Positions 6,881-15,188 of a DNA stretch of 64,000 nt are shown here, one piece after another. The stretch covers positions 1 through 64,000 of the forward strand of contig JAFDWS010000008.1 of assembly GCA_018268375.1 (NCBI GenBank), given 5' to 3'. The notes below the pieces were generated by a model, which had not been told where the DNA came from, did not search any database, and saw only the letters and a program-made list of their open reading frames with translations. This DNA is from Armatimonadota bacterium. Lineage in GTDB: Bacteria > Armatimonadota > Fimbriimonadia > Fimbriimonadales > Fimbriimonadaceae. The position numbers were made by a program, and so were the translations under genes. The first letter of the stretch is position 1, and every line of letters starts with the position of its first letter.

Positions 6881-7480
6881 ATGGACGAAGAAGCGATCCG
6901 CAAGGTGCTGGCACGGGCTGCGGCCCTGCAGGAGCACGGCCTCCAGGATTCCGCGACAGTCCCGCTTGAGCAGCAGGCTGCGGTCAAAGAGTTTCTGGAC
7001 GCTGCGGAGGAGGGCGGTTTTGCCCGCGGGGCGGTGGTTCATGCGCTCCACGAGAGCGCTCCTGTGTTGCCTCCGTCGGTCACCCCAGGGAGCCTGGTCT
7101 TTGCTCCTTCTGGGGACGGCGAGACATACGTCGCCAAAGTCCTCGCGATCAAGGACGGCCAGGTGGAGGTGCGCTTCTTCAACGGTGCCACGGCCCGCGT
7201 TTACTGCGAAGCGGTTGAGCCGTTCGCTCCGTTGCCCGGTCAGATGGTGTTGTGCCAGCGCGTGGACGACTGGCTGGAAGCTGAGATCTTGGAATACGAC
7301 CCGAAGAAGCACTACATTCGGGCCAAGGGCGAGTGGGGCACGTCCGGCTTCGACCTCGGTCAAGTGCGGAAGTGGAAACCTGCCGAAAAGCCAGCCGGAA
7401 AGAACCTGACTTGGTTGCTCCTCGCGATCGTCTTCATCCTCGGCTTCGTGGTGTCGGAGCTTACTGGCTCTCGGCACTGA
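6881..7480 (+). CDS. AAxLQE-domain protein with Tudor-like repeats and C-terminal membrane anchor
   Basis: 199 residues. Residues 1-55 share the helical layout of the 5551-6222 product (DEEAIRKVLARAAALQEH, then a helix ending FARGAVVHAL). Residues ~65-165 hold two SH3/Tudor-like modules: GSLVFAPSGDGETYVAKVL with VEVRFFNGATARVY, and GQMVLCQRVDDWLEAEIL with HYIRAKGEWG. A single hydrophobic helix (LTWLLLAIVFILGFVVSEL) ends the protein, as in a tail-anchored or single-pass membrane protein. Tudor-like modules bind peptides or nucleic acid elsewhere; the ligand here is unknown. Confidence 0.65.
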   Translation: MDEEAIRKVLARAAALQEHGLQDSATVPLEQQAAVKEFLDAAEEGGFARGAVVHALHESAPVLPPSVTPGSLVFAPSGDGETYVAKVLAIKDGQVEVRFFNGATARVYCEAVEPFAPLPGQMVLCQRVDDWLEAEILEYDPKKHYIRAKGEWGTSGFDLGQVRKWKPAEKPAGKNLTWLLLAIVFILGFVVSELTGSRH

Positions 7481-7510
7481 GGGGGACTGGGGACTGGGGC
7501 CGCCGGGTGG

Positions 7511-8047
7511 CTAGTGACGTTCGAGGCGCTTGCCGTCGACGAACGCGCCTAAGTCCTTAATATCGTCCACTTTGCAGAGCTTCCAGCCGTCTGGTCTGAG
7601 GCGGAAGGTCTCGCGCTGGATGGCCTGGGACCGCACCTTATGGATTGTCCCGTCGCCCAAGCGCTGCATTCTCACCGTGTCCTGCGTGACGTAGGCTGAG
7701 GCGGTGTCGCCATCGACCTCGATCGTGCCGATCTCGAACTTGAGCGAGAGCCACTTCACGATTCCGGCAAGGAAGTTCTTCGTCCGTTGCTCCATGAAGG
7801 CGCGGTCGTTGGTCTTACCGTCGGGGGTCAAGGTGTGGAAGTCCTCGGTGCGGAGGGCCATGATCGCAGCAAGGTCCTTCCTCTGAAAACCGTCCGTGTT
7901 GCGGGCGTACCATTCCTCGATCCCGCGCCGGACGGGCTTGTTCTTGGCGACCACCACGGTTGTGTCGCCTTTCTGCTTGACCTTGACCTGGGCGGGTGCG
8001 AGCGGAGCCAGGGCAAGGAGGAGCAAGGCCAGGGCGATCCAGCGCAT
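7511..8047 (-). CDS. Secreted NTF2-like protein
   Basis: 178 residues. The ATG at 8047 gives a clear signal peptide (MRWIALALLLLALAPLAPAQ) with a cleavage site after APAQ; upstream in-frame codons would spoil it. The mature part has the NTF2/SnoaL-like pattern: IEEWYARNTDGFQRKDLAAIMAL, DFHTLTPDG, EVDGDTASAYVTQDTV, and FRLRPDGWKLCKVDD. It is probably periplasmic. Similar proteins are annotated only as nuclear transport factor 2 family; no catalytic residue can be assigned. Confidence 0.75.
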   Translation of the reverse strand: MRWIALALLLLALAPLAPAQVKVKQKGDTTVVVAKNKPVRRGIEEWYARNTDGFQRKDLAAIMALRTEDFHTLTPDGKTNDRAFMEQRTKNFLAGIVKWLSLKFEIGTIEVDGDTASAYVTQDTVRMQRLGDGTIHKVRSQAIQRETFRLRPDGWKLCKVDDIKDLGAFVDGKRLERH

Positions 8048-8148
8048 GGAAGCTGCTACCGGACGGCGGTGGGCAAAGTTCCCGGTGGAGACTCGTGGCG
8101 CCAATGGGCGTAGGAGCCTTTGGGCAGGCCGTTCTACCTGAATTGCGG

Positions 8149-9396
8149 CTAGCGTTTCCGCGAGCGCAGCCGTCTTGCAACGAGGCCGAGGCTACCGACT
8201 AGCAGCACCGGTACAGCGGGTTCGGGCACGGCATAGAGAGTAAGGGCCGTCCCATTGTCGCGCGGATAGGCTGAGAAGGTCGCCACGTATCGATCCGAGA
8301 GGGCAACGACGTTCATGTCGGGGCCGGGCCCACTGTTGACCGGGCTCGGCAAGGTCCTGACGAGGTTGAGACTCATGGAGTCGTAGACGCGGGCGCCGTC
8401 GTCATTGCCAACCCACACCAGCCCGTTCGACACGACGGGCGTCTGCCAAAAGCCGGCGAACGGTGCCGACGTTGCAATGGTCGCGCCGGTTTGGGAACTG
8501 ATGCGGAGGAGCTTTCCGCTGTCAACGAAGACGAGGTCTCCATTGTCCAAGAGCGCCGGCCCGCCAGGTTGGTCGCTCGTTTGTTTCGTCCAAAGCTGGG
8601 TGATCGAATTCTGCGAGTTGTAGTGCCATGCCGTGATCGCGGTACGGGGGCCATTGAGTTCGTATGTAGCGCGGATGAAGAAGTTGTTATTGGCCGCATC
8701 AACGACTGCCGCCGAGCCGCCGCCGCCAGCTATGCCACCATCGAAAAAGTGGTTGGCCGCTCCGGTCGCCAAATCGATCGAATAGTACTGGCCCGTGCCA
8801 GCGTAAATTGCACTTTGACCTAGCTCTGAAGGGGTAACCGCGGCCGACAGACTGAGGCTAGTCCTCCATTTCTCGGTCAGGTTCGCGCCATCAAAGTGGT
8901 AGGTGCGGGTTCCGTTGTTGATTCCGAGAGTGATATCGTAACCACCTGAGGCGGACGCCCGTGCCAACGGGGCAGCAGCGGAGGACTCGCCATAGATGAT
9001 CGAGGTGACAAACGCTCCGGTGTCGGCGCGCAAGATCTCGAGCCGATTGACGCCAGACTTGTTGATCCCGTATGCGATGTAGTCTCCGAAAACTTCGGGC
9101 ACGCCCTGTTGTTGGTCTTGAGTCGTGGATCGTTTCCACTTGATGGCACCGGTGCCAGCGTCCAAGCACCTCATTTCGAACCCTGACGAGTTGGAGAAGG
9201 ATGCATAGACGGTGTCCCCGACAAGACGGACGCCGTAATAGCCCTGTTCTCCCGTCCAGAGCTTTGTGACCTGATTGGCATCGATGGAGGCGTGACTGTT
9301 ACCGGTTCGTTGATGGTCTCCTTGACTTGTGCTCCAATCTCCAGCCATTGCGCTGAGAGACACGGATAGAAGGCCAACGACGAGCAGCCAACGCAT
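8149..9396 (-). CDS. PEP-CTERM protein with PQQ-like beta-propeller
   Basis: 415 residues. A signal peptide (MRWLLVVGLLSVSLSAMA) leads into a repeat region of blades of the PQQ-like type, such as LWTGEQGYYGVRLVGDTVYASF, AGTGAIKWKRST and NGLVWVGNDDGARVYD. The C-terminus carries a full PEP-CTERM sorting signal: VPEPAVPVLLVGSLGLVARR followed by a basic tail. Such proteins are cleaved by an exosortase and attached to, or passed through, the outer surface. No exosortase lies in this window. The longer in-frame extension upstream of 9396 lacks signal-peptide character. Confidence 0.85.
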   Translation of the reverse strand: MRWLLVVGLLSVSLSAMAGDWSTSQGDHQRTGNSHASIDANQVTKLWTGEQGYYGVRLVGDTVYASFSNSSGFEMRCLDAGTGAIKWKRSTTQDQQQGVPEVFGDYIAYGINKSGVNRLEILRADTGAFVTSIIYGESSAAAPLARASASGGYDITLGINNGTRTYHFDGANLTEKWRTSLSLSAAVTPSELGQSAIYAGTGQYYSIDLATGAANHFFDGGIAGGGGSAAVVDAANNNFFIRATYELNGPRTAITAWHYNSQNSITQLWTKQTSDQPGGPALLDNGDLVFVDSGKLLRISSQTGATIATSAPFAGFWQTPVVSNGLVWVGNDDGARVYDSMSLNLVRTLPSPVNSGPGPDMNVVALSDRYVATFSAYPRDNGTALTLYAVPEPAVPVLLVGSLGLVARRLRSRKR

Positions 9397-9483
9397 GGAC
9401 CGAGTGTACTGTGACCACCTGCATAAGGCTACACGGAATATTGCCGGGCTAGCCCCGCTATAGGGGCCACAGTAGTTTGAGCG

Positions 9484-9527
9484 TCGCGAGGGTGGGGTTC
9501 GAACCCACGTCTCCCGATCACTGGCCG
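9484..9527 (-). other. tRNA 3'-end-like fragment (T-arm remnant)
   Basis: Minus-strand bases 9508-9492 form a perfect T-arm (5-bp stem GTGGG/CCCAC with loop TTCGAAC), followed by CCTCGCGA in the place of the 3' acceptor strand. Upstream bases resemble the long variable arm of a Leu/Ser-type tRNA. No pairing 5' acceptor or anticodon arm with a proper loop can be built, and no CCA is encoded. It looks like a tRNA remnant, such as an old integration site, or a chance palindrome. Confidence 0.25.
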
Positions 9528-9646
9528 TGGTAGTTGGTAGCCCAGGCCCCATAAGGCCCTTCGCTGCGACTCAGTCCAACGTTGCTGTGATCGTTGAGTG
9601 CGCCTTCGACTACAATGCAGCCAACCTGACGGAAGCGAGCAAGACC

Positions 9647-10561
9647 ATGAAAAGCGCCATCCTTCGTTCCGCCACTCTCGCTATGATCGCTGCCTTTGCC
9701 TCTTTGGGCAGCGCCGACGACGGCAAGGTCAAGCGCGATGGCTTCGACCTTTATTACCGGACCGAGGGCAGCGGCACGCCCCTCGTGATCCTGAGTGGAG
9801 GGCCGGGCCTCGAAGTGGGGTACATGAAACCGATTGGCGCGTTCTTGCCGGCCGGATACCAGAAGGTCTACCTTGAGCAGCGCGGCACCGGGCGCTCCCA
9901 GCCACCGACCATCTCCAAAGAGACGATGACGCTGAAGCTGGTCGTCGAAGACCTCGAAGCCTTGCGCATTGCGCTCAAGCAGGACCGGCTCAACCTGCTC
10001 GGCCACTCATGGGGCGGCATGCTCGCGATGGCTTACGCAGCGGCCCATCCTGACCGGGTGGACCGGATGATCCTTCTGGGGTCGGGCGGTTGCACGCTGG
10101 AGTTTGTGCAGTGGTTCGAGGACAACATCACGGCGCGCATGCGGCCCGAGGACGTTGCCGCGCAGGAACATTGGGAGAAAGAAGGCAAGAGCGGCGTTGA
10201 CCCAGAGAAGGTCGAGCTCGAATCGTTGCGGGCGAAGTGTCCCGCGTATTTCTTCAATCGGGACAAGGGGCTGGCGTTCGCAAAGTCGCTCACTGACGGT
10301 GCGCTCCATGTGCAGGTCGGCGGGCTGCTGTTCCAAGACTTGGCCAAAGAGTACGACTTGCGCGCCGGCTTGCGAAAGTTCAAGCGTCCTGTGCTCATCG
10401 TGCAAGGGCACCAAGACCCCATCGGCGACGTGACGGCGCGAGAAATCCACGACACGATCGACGGATCTCAGTTGCTCTTCCTGAGCAAGTGCGGCCACTT
10501 CGCTTGGCTGGAGCGGCCGGACGAGTTCCGGAAGGCGGTCGCAGAGTTCCTAAAGAAATAG
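9647..10561 (+). CDS. Secreted alpha/beta hydrolase (proline iminopeptidase-like)
   Basis: 304 residues with a signal peptide (MKSAILRSATLAMIAAFASLGSA). The alpha/beta-hydrolase landmarks are complete: oxyanion-hole loop SGGPG, LEQRGTGRS, nucleophile elbow GHSWGG, an Asp in QGHQDPIGD and the catalytic His in KCGHFAWLE. The GGPG and RGTGRS pattern matches the prolyl aminopeptidase (S33) subgroup, whose members remove N-terminal proline or act on small esters and amides. The export signal suggests periplasmic action on imported peptides. ATG 9647 is chosen because the upstream frame does not look coding. Substrate is not predictable. Confidence 0.85.
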   Translation: MKSAILRSATLAMIAAFASLGSADDGKVKRDGFDLYYRTEGSGTPLVILSGGPGLEVGYMKPIGAFLPAGYQKVYLEQRGTGRSQPPTISKETMTLKLVVEDLEALRIALKQDRLNLLGHSWGGMLAMAYAAAHPDRVDRMILLGSGGCTLEFVQWFEDNITARMRPEDVAAQEHWEKEGKSGVDPEKVELESLRAKCPAYFFNRDKGLAFAKSLTDGALHVQVGGLLFQDLAKEYDLRAGLRKFKRPVLIVQGHQDPIGDVTAREIHDTIDGSQLLFLSKCGHFAWLERPDEFRKAVAEFLKK

Positions 10562-10690
10562 CGGCGGCGCCTTTCCCTGTCATTTGTGCCGGGAGTGCTG
10601 TAGGTTCCTATCTAAAGTCAGACCGGAACGGGAGTCGAGTGTCTTACAATGTCCTGTGCCCAGACTCAAGGGGTGCACTTGGACAGGACA

Positions 10691-12367
10691 ATGAACCGAA
10701 CTTTTGCCCTTGCTGGGTCGGCGTGTGCGGCGGCCCTCGGCGTTCTCATGATCAGCGCGAGGAGCGCTTCGTCACAGGTGCAGGGTCAGCAGCCTGGCTA
10801 CGTCAAATTGCAGACGGCTACGCCCGGGACCGCGCAAGTCGGCAACCAGAACGTGACGGGGACGGGGATCTTTGGCGTGGTCAAGATGAACGCCTTCGTG
10901 CTTCCGACGGGCGCAATTTCTGGCCGGGTGCTGGGCTGCGACAACAACGGCGACGGCTTTTGGCAGGTCGATGGATTGAGCCTTCCTTTCAACAAGATTG
11001 TCAACCTAGCGGGAGGACTCATGAGCCTCACGAACCAATCGGGCAGCGGGATTACGGTTCAGGCGGGTGGTACTGCCCTCACCGGAATTCTAGGCGGGGC
11101 GACTGCTTTATCATCAAGCTTCGGCTCCTCGGGTGTTGTTGGCGACAGCATCGCGGGCAATGGCGTGGTAGGCGCGTCTTCTGCCGCTGGGCTCTACGGA
11201 GTCGTCGGGGTCGCGAATGGTAGCCAGTCCTGTGGGATTGCGGGCTACAACGCGGACACCACCGGCTCACTGGCCTACGGGGTCTGGGGTCAAGCCAGCG
11301 GGGATCATTCGGTCGGCATCTTGGGCCTTTCCACCTCGACATCGGGGCCGACGATCGGGATCAGTGCCGTTGCGAACAGCGTCTCGGGCATCGCTATTCG
11401 AGCGAGCGAGTCAGGGGCGACAGGAAACACGATCGGCGTGTTTTCTCAAGTCCAGAGCGGGACTGGTACCGCAATTTGGGGCAATGCTGCGGCACAGTCC
11501 GGGGCAAACATTGGCCTAAAAGGCTGGGCGCAAGGCACGAACGGGATGGCGGTGCTCGGTCAAGCGTTGGCGAGTACGGGCACGACTTATGGCGGTAGGT
11601 TCGAAGCTTCGAGCCCGACCGGGTACGCCCTCTATGCCATCAACAATGCCACGGGCGCCTACGCCTACCTGGGCGGGCCGACGTACACCATCTACGCCGA
11701 AGGCGCCAGTTCTCGCACGATTTTTGGCAACAACACGGCGACGACCGGGGCGGCGTACGGCGTTTACGGGCAGACCGTCAGCACCACTGGCCGCGGTGTC
11801 TACGGCAATGCGAACGCGGGAACAGGCATCAACTATGGCGTCTTCGGCGACACCGACAGTCCGACCGGCTACGGTGTCTACGGCTCTGGCCCTGCGGGTT
11901 CTTTCGGGGTGTACGCTTCCGGCAATCTGGGCGCCAGCGGAACGAAGTCCTTCCGTATCGACCACCCCTTGGATCCTCGTAACAAGTACCTCCTGCATTA
12001 CTGCGCCGAGGGCCCGGAGCCGCAGAACATTTACAACGGAGTGGTAAAGACCGACGCCAAAGGTTATGCGTGGGTCGATCTACCGAGTTACTTCGCTTCT
12101 ATCAACAAGGATTGCCGCTACCAACTGACGGTGTTGGACGATAGCGAGGACTTCGTGCTCGCGAAAGTCACGCGCGGGGTGCAAGGCAACCGGTTCCAAA
12201 TCCGGACGAACAAGGGCGGCGTGAAAGTCAGCTGGGAGGTGAAGGCCACGCGCAACGATCTCTGGGTCCAGGAGCATGGCGCGCCGGTCGAGGTCGAAAA
12301 GCAGGGAACCGAGCGCGGCACCTACCAGCACCCAGAGCTGTACAACAAGCAGTCGAAATCTCCCTAG
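10691..12367 (+). CDS. Large secreted repeat protein, GVYG-type, with C-terminal domain
   Basis: 558 residues. A signal peptide precedes the motif VQGQQPGYVKLQT, also found (with two changes) in the protein at 18483-20234. Residues ~90-425 are a chain of short Gly/Ser/Thr/Ala-rich repeats with a recurring G-(V/I)-(Y/F)-G turn (GVYGQTV, GVYGNAN, GVFGDTD, GVYGSGP), probably a beta-helix or triple-stranded fibre. The last ~130 residues (from SFRIDHPLDPRNKYLLHYC) form a distinct globular domain. No PEP-CTERM signal or LPXTG motif is visible. The architecture recalls fibre proteins with an exchangeable tip, but no phage genes are nearby. Surface location is inferred. Confidence 0.7.
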   Translation: MNRTFALAGSACAAALGVLMISARSASSQVQGQQPGYVKLQTATPGTAQVGNQNVTGTGIFGVVKMNAFVLPTGAISGRVLGCDNNGDGFWQVDGLSLPFNKIVNLAGGLMSLTNQSGSGITVQAGGTALTGILGGATALSSSFGSSGVVGDSIAGNGVVGASSAAGLYGVVGVANGSQSCGIAGYNADTTGSLAYGVWGQASGDHSVGILGLSTSTSGPTIGISAVANSVSGIAIRASESGATGNTIGVFSQVQSGTGTAIWGNAAAQSGANIGLKGWAQGTNGMAVLGQALASTGTTYGGRFEASSPTGYALYAINNATGAYAYLGGPTYTIYAEGASSRTIFGNNTATTGAAYGVYGQTVSTTGRGVYGNANAGTGINYGVFGDTDSPTGYGVYGSGPAGSFGVYASGNLGASGTKSFRIDHPLDPRNKYLLHYCAEGPEPQNIYNGVVKTDAKGYAWVDLPSYFASINKDCRYQLTVLDDSEDFVLAKVTRGVQGNRFQIRTNKGGVKVSWEVKATRNDLWVQEHGAPVEVEKQGTERGTYQHPELYNKQSKSP

Positions 12368-12380
12368 TGGCGAAGGCTTA

Positions 12381-12425
12381 GGGCAGCCACAATTCCTCGC
12401 CTTTCTAAAGGGAGTTAGGCTGCCC
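12381..12425. terminator. Possible bidirectional terminator between convergent genes
   Basis: A perfect 8-bp inverted repeat (GGGCAGCC 12381-12388, GGCTGCCC 12418-12425) surrounds an inner CCTTT/AAAGG hairpin. It lies exactly between the stop codons of the converging genes at 12367 and 12429. There is no long T-run on either strand, so the efficiency is uncertain. Confidence 0.4.
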
Positions 12426-12428
12426 AGC

Positions 12429-12581
12429 CTAGACCGGTGATCGACGACCGCCCAAGAGCCGGAACACGAGCACGATGAGGGCGATGATCAGGAGGAGGTG
12501 GATGAGTCCGCTACCAATGTGGACGACGAAGAAACCTAGTGCCCAGAGCACTACGAGTACGATGATAATTGCTTCAAGCAT
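12429..12581 (-). CDS. Small hydrophobic protein of the Lmo0937 type
   Basis: 50 residues: MLEAIIIVLVVLWALGFF, then VVHIGSGLIHLLLIIALIVLVF and a basic RLLGGRR tail. This two-helix pattern with the IGSGLIHLLL hairpin is characteristic of the Lmo0937-family small membrane proteins. On the minus strand GGAGG stands 8 bases before the ATG, so the start is well supported. The function of the family is unknown; members are often linked to stress conditions. Confidence 0.85.
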   Translation of the reverse strand: MLEAIIIVLVVLWALGFFVVHIGSGLIHLLLIIALIVLVFRLLGGRRSPV

Positions 12582-12804
12582 CTCTTTGTCCTCCGGCAAG
12601 CATTAATGCTGTGCCGTTAATAACTGGACCCCTCGGCACTGCCCATCGTCGCGTCTCAAGCGCCAAAACAAACAACTTTCCTATGAATCGGGGCTGGAAG
12701 GGCACAGAACAGGCGTCAGCTTGCTCCTAGACCCGAGAGCTTGGTGGGGAAGAGCGGCTCGCGAGTCCAAGTGAATGAGCGCTTCGTCTTGAACTTGCAG
12801 CGAC

Positions 12805-14061
12805 ATGGAACCCGCGCACGCCGCACAGGAACGGGAGCCCTGGGCCTGGACGTCCAAGCTCGCGCTCAGAATCTGCTTTGCGTACCTGATCATCTACAAC
12901 CTTTCGTTCCCGTTGATGATCGTCGATATGGACGAATCGGGAGCCGCTCCTTACGACGTGCTCTGGCGCCCGCTCGTGAACTGGGTGAGCGAACACGCTT
13001 TCCATAAGACCATCACGGTCTTACCGAACGGAAGCGGCGACACGACCTTCAACTACGTCCAGGTGTTCATCTATGCCGTGTTTGCGCTCGTCGCCGGCGC
13101 CGTGTGGGCCTTGATCGACCGCAGACGGCGCAACGACAAGTCGCTCTACGACGCTTCGCGCATTCTGGTCCGCTATGTTCTGATCGTCGCGATGCTGATG
13201 TACGGCTTGTCCAAGGTGTTCTTCATGCAGTTCATGGCGCCGGGTCCCGTGACGCTCCTCGGAACGTGGGGCGAGTCCAGTCCGATGCACGTGCTTTGGA
13301 CGTTCATGGGGGCCTCCAAGGCTTATACGATCTTTGCCGGGCTGGGCGAGTGTCTCGGCGCGGTTCTCTTGGTCTTTCGCCGGACGACCACCTTGGGCGC
13401 GCTTGTCTCTGCAGCGATCCTGACGAATGTGGTCATGCTCAACTTTTGCTACGACGTTCCGGTGAAGCTCTACTCCGGCCACCTGTTGCTTATGGCACTC
13501 TTCTTGGTCTTGCCGGACGCCAAGCGCATCTTCCAACTTTTCATTGGGAAACAGCCGATCGAGCCGGCAGACCAGTCTTGGCGAGCACCTTCACGGGGCT
13601 GGGCGATCGCGCGATGGACGCTCAAGTACGCGTTCATTGCAATCGCTTTCTTCGGTGTTTTCCGAAGCAACTTCGCCTTGTGGCAGCAATACGGCGAGCC
13701 CTCCCCGAAGCCTCAGTATTACGGCATGTGGGACGTGACCTCGCAAACCGGCAGTGGCGCGCGGCTCAAGCAGTTGGCCATCGACCGTTTTAATGCGACA
13801 ATGCTCGTGTACGAAGACGGTCACAAGGTACTGGCAATAGGCGATTTTGGCAAGAAGTCAGACACGCTCAAGCTCAGCGCCAAGACGGGGCCGGTCGCCG
13901 ACTTCGCCGTGCGCCCCATGCCGGGGTCTCGATTGAGCCTGACGGGCAAGCTCGCCGGTCAGGATGTGTCGATCGTGCTTCAGAACCATCCGCTGAGCGA
14001 ATATCCCCTTGTCGGGCGTGGCTTCCACTGGATCAACGAGTTTCCGAACAATAGTTTGTGA
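12805..14061 (+). CDS. DoxX-like multi-pass membrane protein
   Basis: 418 residues. Hydrophobic segments at about residues 22-42, 78-98, 118-140, 170-190, 197-215, 225-240 and 275-295 give roughly seven membrane spans. Features such as YGLSKVFFMQF, GECLGAVLLVFRRTTTLGALVSAAILTNVVMLNFCYDVPVK and LYSGHLLLMALFLVLPD match the DoxX/SURF4-like membrane proteins. The last ~110 residues are soluble and beta-rich. DoxX relatives take part in redox homeostasis in some bacteria; the substrate here is unknown. Confidence 0.7.
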   Translation: MEPAHAAQEREPWAWTSKLALRICFAYLIIYNLSFPLMIVDMDESGAAPYDVLWRPLVNWVSEHAFHKTITVLPNGSGDTTFNYVQVFIYAVFALVAGAVWALIDRRRRNDKSLYDASRILVRYVLIVAMLMYGLSKVFFMQFMAPGPVTLLGTWGESSPMHVLWTFMGASKAYTIFAGLGECLGAVLLVFRRTTTLGALVSAAILTNVVMLNFCYDVPVKLYSGHLLLMALFLVLPDAKRIFQLFIGKQPIEPADQSWRAPSRGWAIARWTLKYAFIAIAFFGVFRSNFALWQQYGEPSPKPQYYGMWDVTSQTGSGARLKQLAIDRFNATMLVYEDGHKVLAIGDFGKKSDTLKLSAKTGPVADFAVRPMPGSRLSLTGKLAGQDVSIVLQNHPLSEYPLVGRGFHWINEFPNNSL

Positions 14062-14114
14062 TCGGCGAGGGGTGACTGGCCGGCGACGTTGAAGCCGCAA
14101 GAATGCGTTGCGCC

Positions 14115-14468
14115 TCACTCGCCGCAGCCGAACCAGAGGACATTGCCGTCAGCGTCCTTGACTTGAAAATCCGCCGCGTAGGAGTTTCGGGTCGGCGGGT
14201 AGAGGACCTCCATCGGCTGGGGCATGGCCAGGATCGCTGCGTGTATCGGGCGCACGTCGGAGACGCCGATCCACACCATGCCGGGTCCGCTGCCGTCCAG
14301 GGTCGTGAGCATGACGGGGGCGTTGTCGCGCCGCAAGCCGGCAATCCCGCCCGTCTGCTCGCCCTGCCACTCGATTTCGAAGCCAAGCACGTCCACGTAG
14401 AACGCCAGGCTCCTCTCCATGTTCGCGATGCGGAGGACCGGGATCGCGTTCTCGACTTGGTAGGACAT
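14115..14468 (-). CDS. VOC-family (glyoxalase/bleomycin-resistance-like) protein
   Basis: 117 residues, one complete vicinal-oxygen-chelate unit with paired beta-alpha-beta-beta-beta modules: PVLRIANMERSLAFYVDVLGFEI, PVMLTTLDG, WIGVSDVRPIHAAIL and DFQVKDADGNVLWFG. The first metal-ligand position is not His (residue after NAI is Pro), as in metal-independent antibiotic-binding members. Probably cytoplasmic and dimeric. Substrate unknown. Confidence 0.85.
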   Translation of the reverse strand: MSYQVENAIPVLRIANMERSLAFYVDVLGFEIEWQGEQTGGIAGLRRDNAPVMLTTLDGSGPGMVWIGVSDVRPIHAAILAMPQPMEVLYPPTRNSYAADFQVKDADGNVLWFGCGE

Positions 14469-14562
14469 AGTCCCAACTTACCATGGGCGGCGCAAGCCCC
14501 TTGCCGGACCCGTACTGCTCTCGCACCGAACGGTTGCGGGGCCGTGATCCGTCCTGCTGGTT

Positions 14563-15063
14563 ATGTTCGTGCTGTTGACGGCGTTGTCGTTCATCGTTGC
14601 TGGGATTGGTGCAGAAAGGGTCGCTCCGTTGGATCCGTCTCACGACCTTGATTTTTGGGTGGGCGAGTGGACGATGGACTCCAGTCAGCCAACTGATCCC
14701 AAGACAAAAGGGGCTTGGCAGGAGAAGACCTGCAAGAACAGTGTCAAGAGCGTCTACGGCGACAAGGTCATCCAGGAGAGTTTCCGTGGAGAAGGGCTGG
14801 TTGGCGGTAGTTGGTCCTCGTACGACCCTGTCGGTAAAAAGTGGAGGCAGACTTGGGTCGATGACTCGGGTTCGTACCTGCTTTTTGAAGGCGGAATGAG
14901 CGGCGCGGAGTTTGTGCTGACCCAGACGAACACGACGAAAGGCAAGGCTCGAATGCGGTTCGCCAATATCACGAAGGACAGCTTCGACTGGTTTTGGGAG
15001 CACTCGAAGGATGGGAAGGCTTGGAACCTTCAGTGGCACCTGCGCTACCACCGCCTGGGGTGA
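14563..15063 (+). CDS. Secreted DUF1579-like beta-barrel protein
   Basis: 166 residues. A short N-terminal hydrophobic segment (MFVLLTALSFIVAGIGA) acts as a signal peptide. It is followed by the hallmark LDFWVGEW, then VIQESFRGEG, YDPVGKKWRQTWVDDSG and a final WHLRYHR. This matches the DUF1579-type lipocalin-like family common in environmental bacteria, of unknown function. Two relatives sit at 22360 and 23336. Confidence 0.75.
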   Translation: MFVLLTALSFIVAGIGAERVAPLDPSHDLDFWVGEWTMDSSQPTDPKTKGAWQEKTCKNSVKSVYGDKVIQESFRGEGLVGGSWSSYDPVGKKWRQTWVDDSGSYLLFEGGMSGAEFVLTQTNTTKGKARMRFANITKDSFDWFWEHSKDGKAWNLQWHLRYHRLG

Positions 15064-15188
15064 ACCGCTCTCCACTCGATCTCAAGCTGAGCACTCCCCC
15101 GGACCCGTCGAGTAGCCAGTGGGCTTCGGCCCAAGTGTGACCGAGCCCTTCACAGTCGGGTCACAGGCGCGCCCCTAACATCCGGAGC

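Noticed and set aside
6284..7477. 397-residue minus-strand frame
   Set aside because: Shadow of the NTF2-like and Tudor-like genes, which have clear domains.
9484..9570. Complete tRNA gene
   Set aside because: No paired 5' acceptor, no anticodon loop with U33, no encoded CCA; only the T-arm side is convincing.
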